From: Akkermansia sp.
GTDB lineage: Bacteria; Verrucomicrobiota; Verrucomicrobiia; Verrucomicrobiales; Akkermansiaceae
Reading direction: 5' to 3'
Assembly (NCBI GenBank): GCA_017398355.1
Contig: JAFQGD010000038.1
Span: 1 to 59,341, forward strand
DNA length: 59,341 nt
The position numbers and the translations under genes were made by a program. Below the pieces are notes generated by a model, which had not been told where the DNA came from, ran no database searches, and saw nothing but the letters and a program-made list of their open reading frames with translations. Below are positions 16,598 through 26,057 of this stretch, piece by piece; the first letter of the stretch is position 1, and each line of letters opens with the position of its first letter.

Positions 16598-18052
16598 ATG
16601 GAAGAAATTCAGCTTGGACTTACATTTGACGACGTGCTCCTGCTTCCCTGCCTGAGCACCATCCTTCCGGGCGAGGCCGACCCCGCCTCTCAGCTTTGCG
16701 CCAATTTCCCCCTGCGCTTGCCGATTCTTTCCGCTCCCATGGACACTGTAACAGAGGTTGACATGGCCATTGCCATGGCACGCGAAGGTGGCATGGGTGT
16801 GATTCACCGCAACAACCGCATTGATGACCAAGCCGCCATGGTGGCCAAGGTAAAGCGTTTTGAAAACGCCGTCATCACCAAACCTCTTACTGTTTCCAGC
16901 GGTATGCGTCTTAGCCAAGTCAAGAGCATCATGCTTGAGCACGGATTCTCCGGGCTTCCTGTGGTAGATGCAGATAATAAGCTGGAAGGTATCATCACCG
17001 GCCGCGATATGCGCGTCTCCGATGGCCATGATTTGAACACCCTCTGCGTAGCAGATGTGATGACCCCGCTTGCCCGCCTCATCACCGGCACCCCCGGCAC
17101 CACGCAGGATGAAGCCCGCAAGATTCTCTACTCCAACCGCATTGAAAAGCTCCCGCTCGTAGATGAAAACGGCTGCTTGGCCGGACTTATCACCGATACG
17201 GACATCCGCAAGCGCGAGGCATTCCAAGAATCCACCAAGGATGAATTGGGGCGTCTGCGCTGTGGTGCAGCCGTAGGTCCGGGGCCGGAGTTCCTGGCTC
17301 GCGCCCAAGCCGTCATTGATGCCGGGGCAGATGCCCTCTTCATTGATGCTGCAACCGGCCATACCAGTCGCGTGCTGCACGTTATCGAAAAACTGAGAGA
17401 GCTGGGCAAGCCGGTAGTAGCCGGCAACGTAGTAACGCAAGACGGCGCACGCGACCTCATTTCTGCCGGTGCCAGCGCCATCAAGGTAGGTGTGGGTCCC
17501 GGTTCCATCTGCACCACCCGCATCATCTCCGGTGTGGGTATGCCCCAGTTCACCGCCATTCAGGAAGTCGCCAAGGTAGCTCGCCCGGCCGGTGTCACTG
17601 TCATTGCCGACGGTGGTATCCGCTACTCCGGCGATGCCGTGAAGGCTCTGGCCGCCGGTGCAGATCTCATCATGATGGGCGGCATGCTGGCAGGCTGCGA
17701 GGAAAGCCCCGGTGCAGTGGTGCATTACCAGGGCCGCAACTTCAAGACATACCGCGGCATGGGTTCCTTGGGTGCTATGCGTGCCGGCTCCGGAGACCGC
17801 TACGGCCAGAACGGCAGTGGCAAGCTCGTGGCAGAAGGCGTGGAGGCCCGCGTCCCCTACAAGGGTATGCTGGCAGACGTCATCTTCCAGCTCGTTGGAG
17901 GTCTGCGCTCCGGCATGGGCTACTTGGGTGCCAAATCTCTGAAAGAACTGCGCGAGCACGCACGCTTTGTGCGCATCACCGCCGGTGGCCTGCAAGAAAG
18001 CCACCCGCACGATGTAACCATCACGCAGGATCCCGGCAACTATAGTCGCTAA
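16598..18052 (+). CDS. guaB: Inosine-5'-monophosphate dehydrogenase
   Basis: 484 residues from [17 protein letters not shown]. It oxidises IMP to XMP with NAD+, the committed step to GMP. A TIM barrel is interrupted by two CBS domains (about 90-205). The catalytic loop [13 protein letters not shown] holds Cys305, and the flap [23 protein letters not shown] (quoted in part: its key residues are the Arg-Tyr pair) is intact. Length is normal. guaA lies at the other end of the window. The next ATG upstream would lie inside the promoter. Confidence 0.96.
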   Translation: MEEIQLGLTFDDVLLLPCLSTILPGEADPASQLCANFPLRLPILSAPMDTVTEVDMAIAMAREGGMGVIHRNNRIDDQAAMVAKVKRFENAVITKPLTVSSGMRLSQVKSIMLEHGFSGLPVVDADNKLEGIITGRDMRVSDGHDLNTLCVADVMTPLARLITGTPGTTQDEARKILYSNRIEKLPLVDENGCLAGLITDTDIRKREAFQESTKDELGRLRCGAAVGPGPEFLARAQAVIDAGADALFIDAATGHTSRVLHVIEKLRELGKPVVAGNVVTQDGARDLISAGASAIKVGVGPGSICTTRIISGVGMPQFTAIQEVAKVARPAGVTVIADGGIRYSGDAVKALAAGADLIMMGGMLAGCEESPGAVVHYQGRNFKTYRGMGSLGAMRAGSGDRYGQNGSGKLVAEGVEARVPYKGMLADVIFQLVGGLRSGMGYLGAKSLKELREHARFVRITAGGLQESHPHDVTITQDPGNYSR

Positions 18053-18081
18053 TCCTCACATTGTTCCACCATTCTTCCCCC

Positions 18082-18113
18082 GCCTGCTGCGCTACGGTGC
18101 AGCAGGCTTTTTT
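18082..18113 (+). terminator. Rho-independent terminator of guaB
   Basis: GCCTGCTGC (18082-18090) pairs with GCAGCAGGC (18099-18107), followed by six T. Confidence 0.88.
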
Positions 18114-18164
18114 GTGCAGCAAAGCGCAAACCACAAAAAAACTTGCAAGGAGGTGATATTTTGC

Positions 18165-18193
18165 TTGCATAGGAGGGGAAAATGTGCTTAAAT
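18165..18193 (+). promoter_or_regulatory. Promoter of the tRNA pair
   Basis: TTGCAT (18165-18170), 17 nt, TTAAAT (18188-18193), 18 nt before tRNA-Thr. Confidence 0.5.
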
Positions 18194-18211
18194 CTGCGCG
18201 CACTAAGTGCT

Positions 18212-18283
18212 GCCGCTGTAGCTCAGGGGTAGAGCAACGCATTCGTAATGCGTGGGTCGTCAGTTCAAATCTGACCAGCGGCT
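18212..18283 (+). tRNA. tRNA-Thr (anticodon CGT)
   Basis: A 72-nt cloverleaf. Acceptor GCCGCTG pairs with CAGCGGC (discriminator T); D stem GCTC/GAGC; anticodon stem ACGCA/TGCGT with loop TTCGTAA, so the anticodon is CGT, reading ACG; T arm GTCAG-TTCAAAT-CTGAC. No CCA is encoded. Confidence 0.95.
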
Positions 18284-18329
18284 CTTGCTGCGGGGACGCA
18301 GCAGAGCACAGCACGGTGTGCCACACAAA

Positions 18330-18402
18330 GCCTCCTTAGCTCAGTTGGTAGAGCAGCTGACTCTTAATCAGTTTGTCCGCGGTTCGAGCCCGCGAGGGGG
18401 TA
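18330..18402 (+). tRNA. tRNA-Lys (anticodon CTT)
   Basis: A 73-nt cloverleaf. Acceptor GCCTCCT pairs with AGGGGGT (discriminator A); D stem GCTC/GAGC; anticodon stem GCTGA/TCAGT with loop CTCTTAA, so the anticodon is CTT, reading AAG; T arm CGCGG-TTCGAGC-CCGCG. No CCA is encoded. It follows tRNA-Thr by 46 nt, probably in one transcript. Confidence 0.96.
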
Positions 18403-18409
18403 CTGAAAA

Positions 18410-18434
18410 GCGGTGCTGCAAGCGCCGCTTTTTT
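18410..18434 (+). terminator. Terminator after the tRNA pair
   Basis: GCGGTGC (18410-18416) pairs with GCGCCGC (18422-18428), one G-T wobble, then six T. Confidence 0.85.
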
Positions 18435-18496
18435 GTTGCAAGAATGGCATCAATTTTGCTCGCAGAAGGGTCGGACATCATGTAGAATGAGGGGGT

Positions 18497-19378
18497 ATGA
18501 CCATTGGTATATTCAAGAGTATATTAGCAGCAGTAGTGGTGGCACCTCTGGTATGGGCAGCAACGGAGCCAACAAAAAGCAAGGATGAAACTTTTCCACG
18601 CGAACTACCGGGAGGCTGGGTCTATGCTTGGGGGGATGAATTCAATGGCAAAAAGCTCAACGAGAAAAAGTGGAAATACGAGCTGGGGGTCATCCGCAAC
18701 CGGGGAGCATCACAAAGCTATACCAAGAACTGTGTGCAGCTCAGAAATGGCAAGTTACAGCTCATTTCCCGAGCCAAAGAAACACGCAATAGCAACTTCA
18801 AACGCAACTCTAATCAGTGGTTCGAGCAAATTCGCACCCAACCCTATGCCAGCGGCTCTGTCACCACGCGGGATGTGAAGCACTTCGAGCTTCCCGGGCG
18901 CTTAGAATTCCGCGCCAAAGTACCCAAAGCCAAGGGAGCTTGGCCTGCCATCTGGACCATGCATGTCAACCAATACGGATGGCCGGCCAACGGAGAGATA
19001 GACATTTTGGAGCACATATCGCAAGAGCCCTCCACCTGCTACTCCATCTTCCGCTGGGGAGCCAACGGCAGCAACCGGGAGCACAAAGTCGTACGCACCA
19101 CACGGATAGCGGATTACAGCAAAGACTTCCATACCTATGTACTGGAGTGGGATGAAGAAACCATGCGCATTCTCATTGATGACAAGGAGGTTGGCCGCGT
19201 CAACATGGCAGACGCCGACTACCCCAACGGCGACAACCCACTCAAGACACCCTGCTACATCATCATGAACACCGCCATCGGTGGCACCGGTACCTGGCCG
19301 GAGCCACCGGATGCATCGCACTACCCGGTCATATTTGAAATTGACTATGTGCGCTACTACACGAAAAAGAAACCCTGA
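18497..19378 (+). CDS. Secreted GH16-family glycoside hydrolase
   Basis: 293 residues with a signal peptide (about 1-21). GH16 retaining enzymes cut internal beta-1,3/1,4-glucan or galactan bonds; in gut Verrucomicrobia and Bacteroidetes several act on mucin O-glycan poly-LacNAc. The active-site strand G-E-I-D-I-L-E-H carries the E-x-D-x-x-E catalytic triad, and W-G-D-E-F-N-G, G-A-W-P-A-I-W-T-M and the C-terminal F-E-I-D-Y-V-R-Y-Y are family marks. Substrate not assigned. A TAGAAT -10 (18483-18488) ends 8 nt before the ATG, though its -35 is poor. Confidence 0.92.
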   Translation: MTIGIFKSILAAVVVAPLVWAATEPTKSKDETFPRELPGGWVYAWGDEFNGKKLNEKKWKYELGVIRNRGASQSYTKNCVQLRNGKLQLISRAKETRNSNFKRNSNQWFEQIRTQPYASGSVTTRDVKHFELPGRLEFRAKVPKAKGAWPAIWTMHVNQYGWPANGEIDILEHISQEPSTCYSIFRWGANGSNREHKVVRTTRIADYSKDFHTYVLEWDEETMRILIDDKEVGRVNMADADYPNGDNPLKTPCYIIMNTAIGGTGTWPEPPDASHYPVIFEIDYVRYYTKKKP

Positions 19379-19393
19379 GAAGGCCAAAAAGAC

Positions 19394-19422
19394 TTGAAAA
19401 ACCAAGGCTGAAAAGGTAGACT
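19394..19422 (+). promoter_or_regulatory. mutS promoter
   Basis: TTGAAA (19394-19399), 17 nt, TAGACT (19417-19422); leader of about 13 nt to the ATG at 19442. Confidence 0.5.
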
Positions 19423-19441
19423 GAGCAAAGCAAATTTCCCC

Positions 19442-21955
19442 ATGGCAAGCGGCAGCACCATAAGCCCGATGATGGATCAGTACCTGCGCATGAAGCAGTC
19501 ACTGCCGGAGGACGTGTGGCTCTTTTTTCGCCTGGGTGATTTCTACGAAATGTTCTTTGAAGATGCCGTAGAATGCTCTGCAGCTCTAGGCCTTACGCTC
19601 ACCAAGCGCCAAACAATACCCATGTGCGGTGTACCCTTCCATGCAGCCGAAGGGTACATTGGACAAGTGGTCAAAATGGGCAAGCGAGTGGCCATAGCAG
19701 AGCAAATGAGCACCCCGGTGCCCGGCAAGCTGGTAGAGCGAGAAATCACCCGCATCGTTTCAGCGGGCACATTGGCAGATTTATCTCTGCTTGATGAAGG
19801 CGAGCACAACTACATCGTCGCTTGCTACCGGGATAAAAAAACATGGGGATTAGCTTGTGCCGACCACACAACAGGCGAATTCACCGTGGCGGATTACGAC
19901 AACTACGAAGCTCTGTTGGAAGAAGTAGGCCGCATCCACCCGCGAGAATTGCTGGTGAGCGATGAACAACGGGAGGATTTCCCGGCGCCCATGCCCGTCA
20001 CCCAATACTATGATGGCTACACCTTCTTGCCCGGCGTGGCTCGCCCCTTCTTGGAATGCCACTTCCGCGTCCATTCGCTGGAAGGGTACGGATGCGCCGG
20101 ACTCAATGCCGCGCTCGGAGCCGCAGCGGCCATCCTGCATTACCTTAAAAACCAACTCCGCCGCAGCACGGAGCACCTGCGCAAACTCGCCCTGCGCCCC
20201 ACAGATAAAGCCGTACTCATCGATACAGCCAGCCGCCGTAATCTGGACCTGACAGAAGCACGCGGCGGCCCCAAAAACACGCTCCTCGGCACGCTGGACA
20301 CCACCACCACCCCCATGGGCGCACGCTTGCTGCGCGATTGGATTTTGCACCCCATCTGCGATTTGCATGAGCTTACCCGCCGCCAAGACCTCATTGCCGG
20401 CTTCTTGGAAGAACCCTTCCTGATGAGCCAATTGCGAGATTCCCTTAAAGGGGTGCGCGATTTGGAGCGCCTCACCTCGCGCTTGGCACAAAATGCCGGC
20501 AATGCGCGGGATTTGCTGGCGCTGGGCACCTCGCTGGAGCGCTTGCCGGATGTAGCGCAGGATTTGCACGTGCTTGAACTGCGCCAACCGCTCTTCACCC
20601 CGCTGCGTAATCAGTTGGGCAACTTTGCAGAGCTCACGGATTTACTCTCCCGCGCCGTGGTGGATGAGCCCCCCATCACCCTGAAAGATGGTGGCATGAT
20701 ACGCGATGGCTACGATGCCCGGCTGGATGAGCTGCGCATGGCTTCTCGCGAGGGTAAAGGCTGGCTCACAGAATTGGAAACACGCGAGCGCGCTGCCACA
20801 GGCATTGATTCACTCAAAATACGCTATAACAACGTCTTCGGCTACTATATCGAAGTCACCAAAGCCAACTACTCCAAGGTACCTGCGCACTACATGCGCA
20901 AGCAAACGCTCGCTAATGCGGAACGCTATGTGACAGAAGAGCTCAAGAAGATGGAGGGCACCATCCTAGGGGCAGATGAGCGCTCCCGCCAGCTGGAGTA
21001 TGAAGTCTTCTGCCACCTGCGAGATGAAGTAAGTGCCTACATCGACCGCATTCAAACCACCTCTGCCGCCTTGGCAGAAATAGATGTGCTGCTCAGCTTG
21101 GCAGAAAGCGCCCAAAAGCACCGCTACTGCCGCCCCGTGCTGGATGAAAGCCGCACCCTCTCCATTACCAATGGTCGCCACCCCGTCATCGAACAGGTGC
21201 AAACTGATTCCTCCTTTGTGCCCAACGATACCGACATGGGCGAGCTGCAAAACCGCCTCATCATCCTCACCGGCCCCAACATGGCCGGCAAAAGCACCTA
21301 CATCCGCCAGGTGGCCCTCATCACCCTCATGGCGCAAATGGGTTCCTACGTGCCGGCAGATGCCGCCCATATCGGCCTGGTAGACCGCATCTTCTGCCGC
21401 GTGGGTGCCAGTGATGATATAGCCCGCGGGCAATCCACCTTCATGGTCGAGATGAGTGAAACCGCCCTCATTCTCAACAATGCCAGCGAGCGCTCCCTCG
21501 TCATACTGGATGAGATAGGGCGCGGCACCGCTACCTTCGATGGTCTGTCCATCGCCTGGGCCGTGGCCGAGCACCTGCACGATATCATCGGCGCGCGCAC
21601 CATGTTTGCCACCCACTACCACGAGATGGTCGATTTGCAACACACGCACCCGGGCATCAGCAACTGGCATGTAGAAGTACGCGAGTGGAAGGATGAAATC
21701 GTCTTCCTGCGCAAAGTACTGCCGGGCCCGGCAGACAAATCATACGGCATTCAAGTGGCACGGTTGGCCGGCCTCCCCGCCCCCATCATCTGCCGCGCCA
21801 AGCAAATCCTCACGCATTTGGAGATGAGTGCCTCCTCCCGCGAGCCCAAGGCCACCCGCCGCAAACAAGCCAAAACAAGCGGTCTGCCCGCAGCCGAAAC
21901 AGCAGATGATATCACCCAGCTGGATATGTTCGATTTGCTGGATGATGGCATGTAA
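19442..21955 (+). CDS. mutS: DNA mismatch repair protein MutS
   Basis: 837 residues. MutS binds mispairs and recruits MutL. The mismatch-reading motif FRLGDFYEMFFEDA (Phe and Glu of F-Y-E) is near residue 30. The clamp/lever region includes DTTTTPMGARLLRDWILHP, and the ATPase has Walker A TGPNMAGKSTYIRQ, the ST/Walker B V-I-L-D-E-I-G-R-G-T-A-T-F-D-G and the H-motif ATHYHEM. The C-terminal dimerisation tail (QLDMFDLL) is present, so it is full length. No mutL lies nearby. Confidence 0.97.
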   Translation: MASGSTISPMMDQYLRMKQSLPEDVWLFFRLGDFYEMFFEDAVECSAALGLTLTKRQTIPMCGVPFHAAEGYIGQVVKMGKRVAIAEQMSTPVPGKLVEREITRIVSAGTLADLSLLDEGEHNYIVACYRDKKTWGLACADHTTGEFTVADYDNYEALLEEVGRIHPRELLVSDEQREDFPAPMPVTQYYDGYTFLPGVARPFLECHFRVHSLEGYGCAGLNAALGAAAAILHYLKNQLRRSTEHLRKLALRPTDKAVLIDTASRRNLDLTEARGGPKNTLLGTLDTTTTPMGARLLRDWILHPICDLHELTRRQDLIAGFLEEPFLMSQLRDSLKGVRDLERLTSRLAQNAGNARDLLALGTSLERLPDVAQDLHVLELRQPLFTPLRNQLGNFAELTDLLSRAVVDEPPITLKDGGMIRDGYDARLDELRMASREGKGWLTELETRERAATGIDSLKIRYNNVFGYYIEVTKANYSKVPAHYMRKQTLANAERYVTEELKKMEGTILGADERSRQLEYEVFCHLRDEVSAYIDRIQTTSAALAEIDVLLSLAESAQKHRYCRPVLDESRTLSITNGRHPVIEQVQTDSSFVPNDTDMGELQNRLIILTGPNMAGKSTYIRQVALITLMAQMGSYVPADAAHIGLVDRIFCRVGASDDIARGQSTFMVEMSETALILNNASERSLVILDEIGRGTATFDGLSIAWAVAEHLHDIIGARTMFATHYHEMVDLQHTHPGISNWHVEVREWKDEIVFLRKVLPGPADKSYGIQVARLAGLPAPIICRAKQILTHLEMSASSREPKATRRKQAKTSGLPAAETADDITQLDMFDLLDDGM

Positions 21956-22034
21956 GCAAGCAAACAGAGTCATTGTATCATGGAAAGTAAATCATTCCGC
22001 ATTGCTTGCCCTGTGCCGCAGACATCGAAAAACG

Positions 22035-22063
22035 TTGCCAGCGCGGAGCATCCGCGCTAGAAT
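22035..22063 (+). promoter_or_regulatory. Promoter of the aldo/keto reductase
   Basis: TTGCCA (22035-22040), 17 nt, TAGAAT (22058-22063), 8 nt before the ATG at 22072. The spacer contains the palindrome GCGCGGAGCATCCGCGC, which could bind a regulator. Confidence 0.62.
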
Positions 22064-22071
22064 ACCCGCAG

Positions 22072-23037
22072 ATGAGCATGAACTATCGCAGATGCGGGCG
22101 CAGCGGTGTGCTGCTGCCGGAGATTTCGCTAGGCTTGTGGCACAATTTCGGGCAACAAGCAGATAAGGAGGAATGCCGCGCCATGATAGGCCGCGCGCTG
22201 GAGCTGGGGATTTGCCACTTCGACTTGGCCAACAACTACGGCCCGCCCCCCGGGGCTGCAGAAAGCTGCTTCGGTGAGCTCCTGCAGCGCCACTATGCCG
22301 CCCACCGGGATGAAATGTTCATCTCCACCAAAGCCGGGCACCTCATGTGGGAGGGGCCCTATGGGGACTGGGGCTCCCGCAAGCACATGTTGGCCAGTCT
22401 GGACCAATCACTGCGGCGCATGAAGCTGGAGTACGTGGATGTATTCTACTCCCACCGCCCGGACCCCGACACCCCCTTGGAAGAGACGATAGGAGCACTC
22501 ATAACAGCGGTCGAAAGCGGGCGGGCGCTGTATGCCGGGCTTTCCAAATACCCGGCCCACCTCTTCACCCGCGCATGTACCATGCTGCGGGAAGCAGGGG
22601 TTCCCTGTCTGCTGCACCAATTCCGCTACAACATGCTGGACCGCTCCTGTGAAAGCGGGCAGCTCCCCGCCGTGAAAGAGCAACACACCGGCTGCATCGT
22701 ATTCTCCCCCTTGGCACAGGGGATGCTCACCGGTAAATACCGCAACAGCACCATCCCCCCCGCCTCCCGCGCTGCAGATGCCTCATCCCCTTTCCTCAAC
22801 GCGGAGCAAGTAGCATCCCAAGCTGCTCACTTAGCCAAACTGCAAAGCATTGCAGATGCGGCCGGCATACCGCTCACCCACCTGGCCTTGCGCTGGCTGC
22901 TCAACAAGCCGGAAATTACGAGTGTCCTCATCGGCGCCCGCACGGTGCAGCAGCTCGAGCAATGTGCCGCCGCAGCCGGCCAAGCCCCCCTGCCCCAAGA
23001 GCTGATGGAGCAATGCGAGCTCTGCAATGAAGCATAA
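22072..23037 (+). CDS. Aldo/keto reductase (YghZ/MgrA-like)
   Basis: 321 residues from MSMNYRRCGRSGVLLPEISL. NADPH-dependent carbonyl reductase of the beta-barrel AKR superfamily, closest in outline to L-glyceraldehyde-3-phosphate reductase and Kv-beta-like AKRs. Catalytic tetrad in place: Asp and Tyr in F-D-L-A-N-N-Y-G, Lys in I-S-T-K-A-G-H, His in F-Y-S-H-R-P-D. Cofactor motifs include F-S-P-L-A-Q-G-M-L-T-G-K-Y and V-L-I-G-A-R-T. The promoter sets the start. Confidence 0.9.
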   Translation: MSMNYRRCGRSGVLLPEISLGLWHNFGQQADKEECRAMIGRALELGICHFDLANNYGPPPGAAESCFGELLQRHYAAHRDEMFISTKAGHLMWEGPYGDWGSRKHMLASLDQSLRRMKLEYVDVFYSHRPDPDTPLEETIGALITAVESGRALYAGLSKYPAHLFTRACTMLREAGVPCLLHQFRYNMLDRSCESGQLPAVKEQHTGCIVFSPLAQGMLTGKYRNSTIPPASRAADASSPFLNAEQVASQAAHLAKLQSIADAAGIPLTHLALRWLLNKPEITSVLIGARTVQQLEQCAAAAGQAPLPQELMEQCELCNEA

Positions 23038-23108
23038 AAAAGAGGGGGGGATTGCTGCATACACAGCACCCCGCCCCTGTAAGAACTCGGAGTATCCCCG
23101 CAGTGGCA

Positions 23109-23645
23109 TCAGTACGGGGGCTCTGTAATCTCCCGCACAATCGTCTCCACCTCTACGAGGCGACCTTTGCCGGTCGTACCACATGCCAGCATGCCATCCT
23201 CTGCCGGGCCAATGATGCGGTGCTCCGGGCGCGCCGATAAAATAGCCACATTGGCTTGGGTGGCGGTGTGCTCCCACATAGCGCCATTCATAGCAGGGAA
23301 AATGAGAACCGGCCCACGGTAGGCAAGATACAGACTGGTGAGAGCATTGGGCGCAAAGCCCTGCGCCATGCAGGCTAGGGTATTGGCACTAGCCGGCACA
23401 ATGGCCAGCACATCCGCCCGCTGAGCCAAGTCAATATGCACCGGCACCCAGCTACCCGTCTCCTCCTCAAAACTGCTCACTACCGGGTTGCGGGAAAGCG
23501 TCATGAGGGTAAGCGGGGTCACAAACTGCAGCGCGGTTGGGGTACACACACAGTGTACTTCATGCCCCATTTTCACAAGGCGGCTTGCTACATCTGCCGC
23601 CTTGTATGCAGCAATAGAACCGCATACGCCCAGTACTATCACCAT
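23109..23645 (-). CDS. coaC: Phosphopantothenoylcysteine decarboxylase (flavoprotein)
   Basis: 178 residues, an HFCD-family flavoprotein. Marks are G-V-C-G-S-I-A-A-Y-K near the start, I-V-P-A-S-A-N-T-L-A-C-M-A-Q-G and the substrate clamp P-A-M-N-G-A-M-W-E-H, with a C-terminal ACGTTGKGRL. It would make 4'-phosphopantetheine for CoA. It is a stand-alone CoaC; the synthase (CoaB) half is absent here, so either it is encoded elsewhere or the enzyme has another peptidyl-Cys substrate. Starts 20 nt after the RidA gene. Confidence 0.86.
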   Translation of the reverse strand: MVIVLGVCGSIAAYKAADVASRLVKMGHEVHCVCTPTALQFVTPLTLMTLSRNPVVSSFEEETGSWVPVHIDLAQRADVLAIVPASANTLACMAQGFAPNALTSLYLAYRGPVLIFPAMNGAMWEHTATQANVAILSARPEHRIIGPAEDGMLACGTTGKGRLVEVETIVREITEPPY

Positions 23646-23665
23646 CGTCTTATAAGAAGCTCAGG

Positions 23666-24142
23666 TTAAGCCTCCATGGCCTCGGGGTCAATCTCCACAA
23701 TCATGTTGATTTCCACCGCCACCCCCAAGGGCAAGCTCACCACACCCACAGCAGAGCGGGAGTGCGCAGCCTCCGGGCCAAAAAGTTCTACCAACAAATC
23801 AGATGCACCATTGAGCACCTTCGCCTGGTCGGTAAAATCCGGCGTGCAGTTCACAAAACCATTCACAGCCACAATCTTGCGCAATGCGCCAAAACCGCCC
23901 AGCGCACCCTGTATCACAGCCAAGCGGTTCATGATAGCCGCAGCAGCAGCGCGCTGCCCCTCCTCAATGCTCACATCCTTGCCCAGCTTGCCATAATAAG
24001 ATTCGTCCCCATTTACGGAGATACCACCGGAAAGGTGCAGATAATTGCCCGTGCGGATGCACTGTACATAGGAACCCACCGGCTGTGGCGCAGGATAAAG
24101 CTTCAGCCCCTTTTGCTCAAGTACTTTTTCGTTCAGTTGCAT
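23666..24142 (-). CDS. RidA/YjgF/Rid7-type enamine/imine deaminase family
   Basis: 158 residues, longer than classic RidA (about 130), like the longer family members annotated near amino acid metabolism. Marks are Y-L-H-L-S-G-G-I-S, V-N-G-F-V-N-C-T-P-D-F and a C-terminal V-A-V-E-I-N-M-I-V-E-I. The catalytic-site Arg of RidA (C-x-R near the end) is not obvious: the position reads H-S-R-S-A-V-G-V. Probably protects against reactive 2-aminoacrylate-like intermediates. Followed by coaC. Confidence 0.82.
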   Translation of the reverse strand: MQLNEKVLEQKGLKLYPAPQPVGSYVQCIRTGNYLHLSGGISVNGDESYYGKLGKDVSIEEGQRAAAAAIMNRLAVIQGALGGFGALRKIVAVNGFVNCTPDFTDQAKVLNGASDLLVELFGPEAAHSRSAVGVVSLPLGVAVEINMIVEIDPEAMEA

Positions 24143-24281
24143 AGCAAATCTATTGATGATTGTTTACGCCAAGCAGCATACACCATCTGCCCCCGCCTTG
24201 CAAGAAGCAATTGCTACCGGTGTCTTCTTTTGTCTGTAAGCCGGGGCACACTGCGATTCGCCCCCATCCTCCTCGCATGCA

Positions 24282-24986
24282 TCATTCCTTATCGCGGCCA
24301 AGCATGGTGCGCGTTTCCTCAATCGTTTTGCGGTAATAATCCCGGTAATCCATGATGCGTGGCTCCGGGGTACGTGTACGGCGGCTCTCAATGTAGCCGG
24401 ATTCTTGGGAGGTTTGGTACTCACTGGCATCCGTAGAGTAGATGCGGCCGGCACCATCGGCCACCGCCCCTTCTGCTTGGGAGCGGGAGCTGTGATCCAT
24501 GAATGAATCAGAATGAGAAATACCGTGGCTTTCATTCATGAAATCGGGGCGCAAATCACGAGAGATAGGGCTTGTTTTGAGGCCGGTATAGCTTTTACCG
24601 CCGGCAAAATCCTTATCCGCACCGGAGAAAGAGATAGTGCGGAGAGAATCCTTGCGCTCCACCCCACCAAAAGCACCGGTAATATACTCCTTATCCCCCC
24701 GGCGTGCCTCATCAATATCTTTTTGGAAACGGCTGCGCTTGGAGGAAGTAGCTTGGGGCACACCATCTTTCGTGCGGGATTCCGAAAATGAGGCGTTGAA
24801 CTGGGATTCAAAGTGGCTCATGAGGTCTTTTTCACCCCCCGGTTCATCGTCTTTGACCACCTGGCCATTCTCATCATACACCGTGCGGACGGATTGGCAA
24901 CTGACCACAAGCACCCCCATGAGCAGGGGCAAGAGGCAACGGTGGCAAAAAAGCCGGACTGGTAAACGCTGTATCATGGTCGGCAT
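24282..24986 (-). CDS. Lipoprotein of unknown function
   Basis: 234 residues. Signal with lipobox L-V-V-S-C at about residue 30. The mature part is polar, low-complexity and probably disordered (Ser, Arg, Asp, Glu rich). The ATG at 24986 overlaps the stop of the ankyrin gene (TGATG), so they are translationally coupled. I recognise no domain. Confidence 0.66.
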   Translation of the reverse strand: MPTMIQRLPVRLFCHRCLLPLLMGVLVVSCQSVRTVYDENGQVVKDDEPGGEKDLMSHFESQFNASFSESRTKDGVPQATSSKRSRFQKDIDEARRGDKEYITGAFGGVERKDSLRTISFSGADKDFAGGKSYTGLKTSPISRDLRPDFMNESHGISHSDSFMDHSSRSQAEGAVADGAGRIYSTDASEYQTSQESGYIESRRTRTPEPRIMDYRDYYRKTIEETRTMLGRDKE

Positions 24987-25927
24987 CAGAGAGCGTGCCC
25001 GCTGCGGCACCCACGAAACAAGAGATAAGATTTGACCTGGGGAGAAGAGACCACATCAAAGGCAGAATTCCCCTCCCCATCCCTCGCCTGAATGTCTGCC
25101 CCTGCCCCCAGCAGAGCATCCACCACAACGCGATCGCAGCTGGTAAAGAGGGGAGTACGCCCCAAATGGTTGGTGGCATGGGGGCTCACGCCGGCAGCCA
25201 ACAAACGATGCACCACCGCGGGGGATGCAAAATGCAACAGGGTGTTGCCCTCTGCATCTGTGGGGCTTGCCTGCGCCCCGGCATTCAGCAGCAGCAAGGC
25301 AATCGTATCTGCCTCGGCCCGCACCAGTTTGCCGGCGTGGGCAGCGCTGAGAACCGCCAGAAGCGGAGCAGTCCCTTCCACCTTCTCCCCGGCATCTACC
25401 TGCGCCCCGGCACCCAACAATAGCTTGCACATCTCTGCATCACCCCGCATAGCGGCGATGTACAGTGGAGTTTCAGATTGACTATCTGCCAAGCTTGCAT
25501 CCGCTCCGGACTCCAACAAAAAACGCGCCTTGCTCACCTGCCCATGGCGCACAGCTGCGCAAAGGGGCGTTTCCCCCTTGGCACCCCCGCGTGCATTCGT
25601 ATCAGCCCCGCAGCGCACCAGCTCCTGCAGCACATCTGTTTTCTCAGCCTGCAACAGAGGATTGCCCGGATAATCTTTCCCGCCCAGGATGATGCGCCCG
25701 CGTACATCTGCCCCCTTTTGCACCAAAGCACGCACCACCGCGGCAGATTCCGCACGCGCCAACAGCGTGGCGCCATAGTGGCGCATCTGGCAGGCTGTCA
25801 CTCGCTCTACATCTGCTGCTTGGCGTACTTGCGGGGCCGGTACATCACGAAACGAATCCGGGCAAGCACAACTAGCCAAAAAACAGGCAACAAGCACGAG
25901 CGCCTTATGGTACAGGGGCTGATTCAT
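24986..25927 (-). CDS. Ankyrin-repeat lipoprotein
   Basis: 313 residues. Signal with lipobox F-L-A-S-C (Cys about 20), then about seven ankyrin repeats (for example G-E-T-P-L-C-A-A-V-R-H-G, S-E-T-P-L-Y-I-A-A-M-R-G-D, G-R-T-P-L-F-T-S-C). Ankyrin stacks bind proteins, so this is likely an envelope-anchored binding protein. A TTGACG-18-TAGACT promoter ends 6 nt before the ATG. It heads a two-gene operon. Confidence 0.85.
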   Translation of the reverse strand: MNQPLYHKALVLVACFLASCACPDSFRDVPAPQVRQAADVERVTACQMRHYGATLLARAESAAVVRALVQKGADVRGRIILGGKDYPGNPLLQAEKTDVLQELVRCGADTNARGGAKGETPLCAAVRHGQVSKARFLLESGADASLADSQSETPLYIAAMRGDAEMCKLLLGAGAQVDAGEKVEGTAPLLAVLSAAHAGKLVRAEADTIALLLLNAGAQASPTDAEGNTLLHFASPAVVHRLLAAGVSPHATNHLGRTPLFTSCDRVVVDALLGAGADIQARDGEGNSAFDVVSSPQVKSYLLFRGCRSGHAL

Positions 25928-25933
25928 ACCTGC

Positions 25934-25963
25934 AGTCTACCCCGCCCGGTTGCCTCCCGTCAA
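25934..25963 (-). promoter_or_regulatory. Promoter of the ankyrin lipoprotein operon
   Basis: Minus strand TTGACG (25958-25963), 18 nt, TAGACT (25934-25939), 6 nt to the ATG. Confidence 0.58.
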
Positions 25964-26057
25964 GTAAAATTGCTATCATTTACGTGTGCAAGCAGCGGGA
26001 AATGCAAATCGTACTTTTCATCGTGCCTCGCTTGTGGTACAATCTGCGCGCAGGCGT

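Noticed and set aside
16481..18010. 509-codon frame opposite guaB
   Set aside because: Antisense of a clear IMP dehydrogenase; same shadow effect.
18147..18157. AAGGAGGTGAT, a full anti-Shine-Dalgarno complement
   Set aside because: No start codon or frame follows at a useful distance (the nearest is TTG with three codons); it lies in the tRNA promoter region and is most likely chance.
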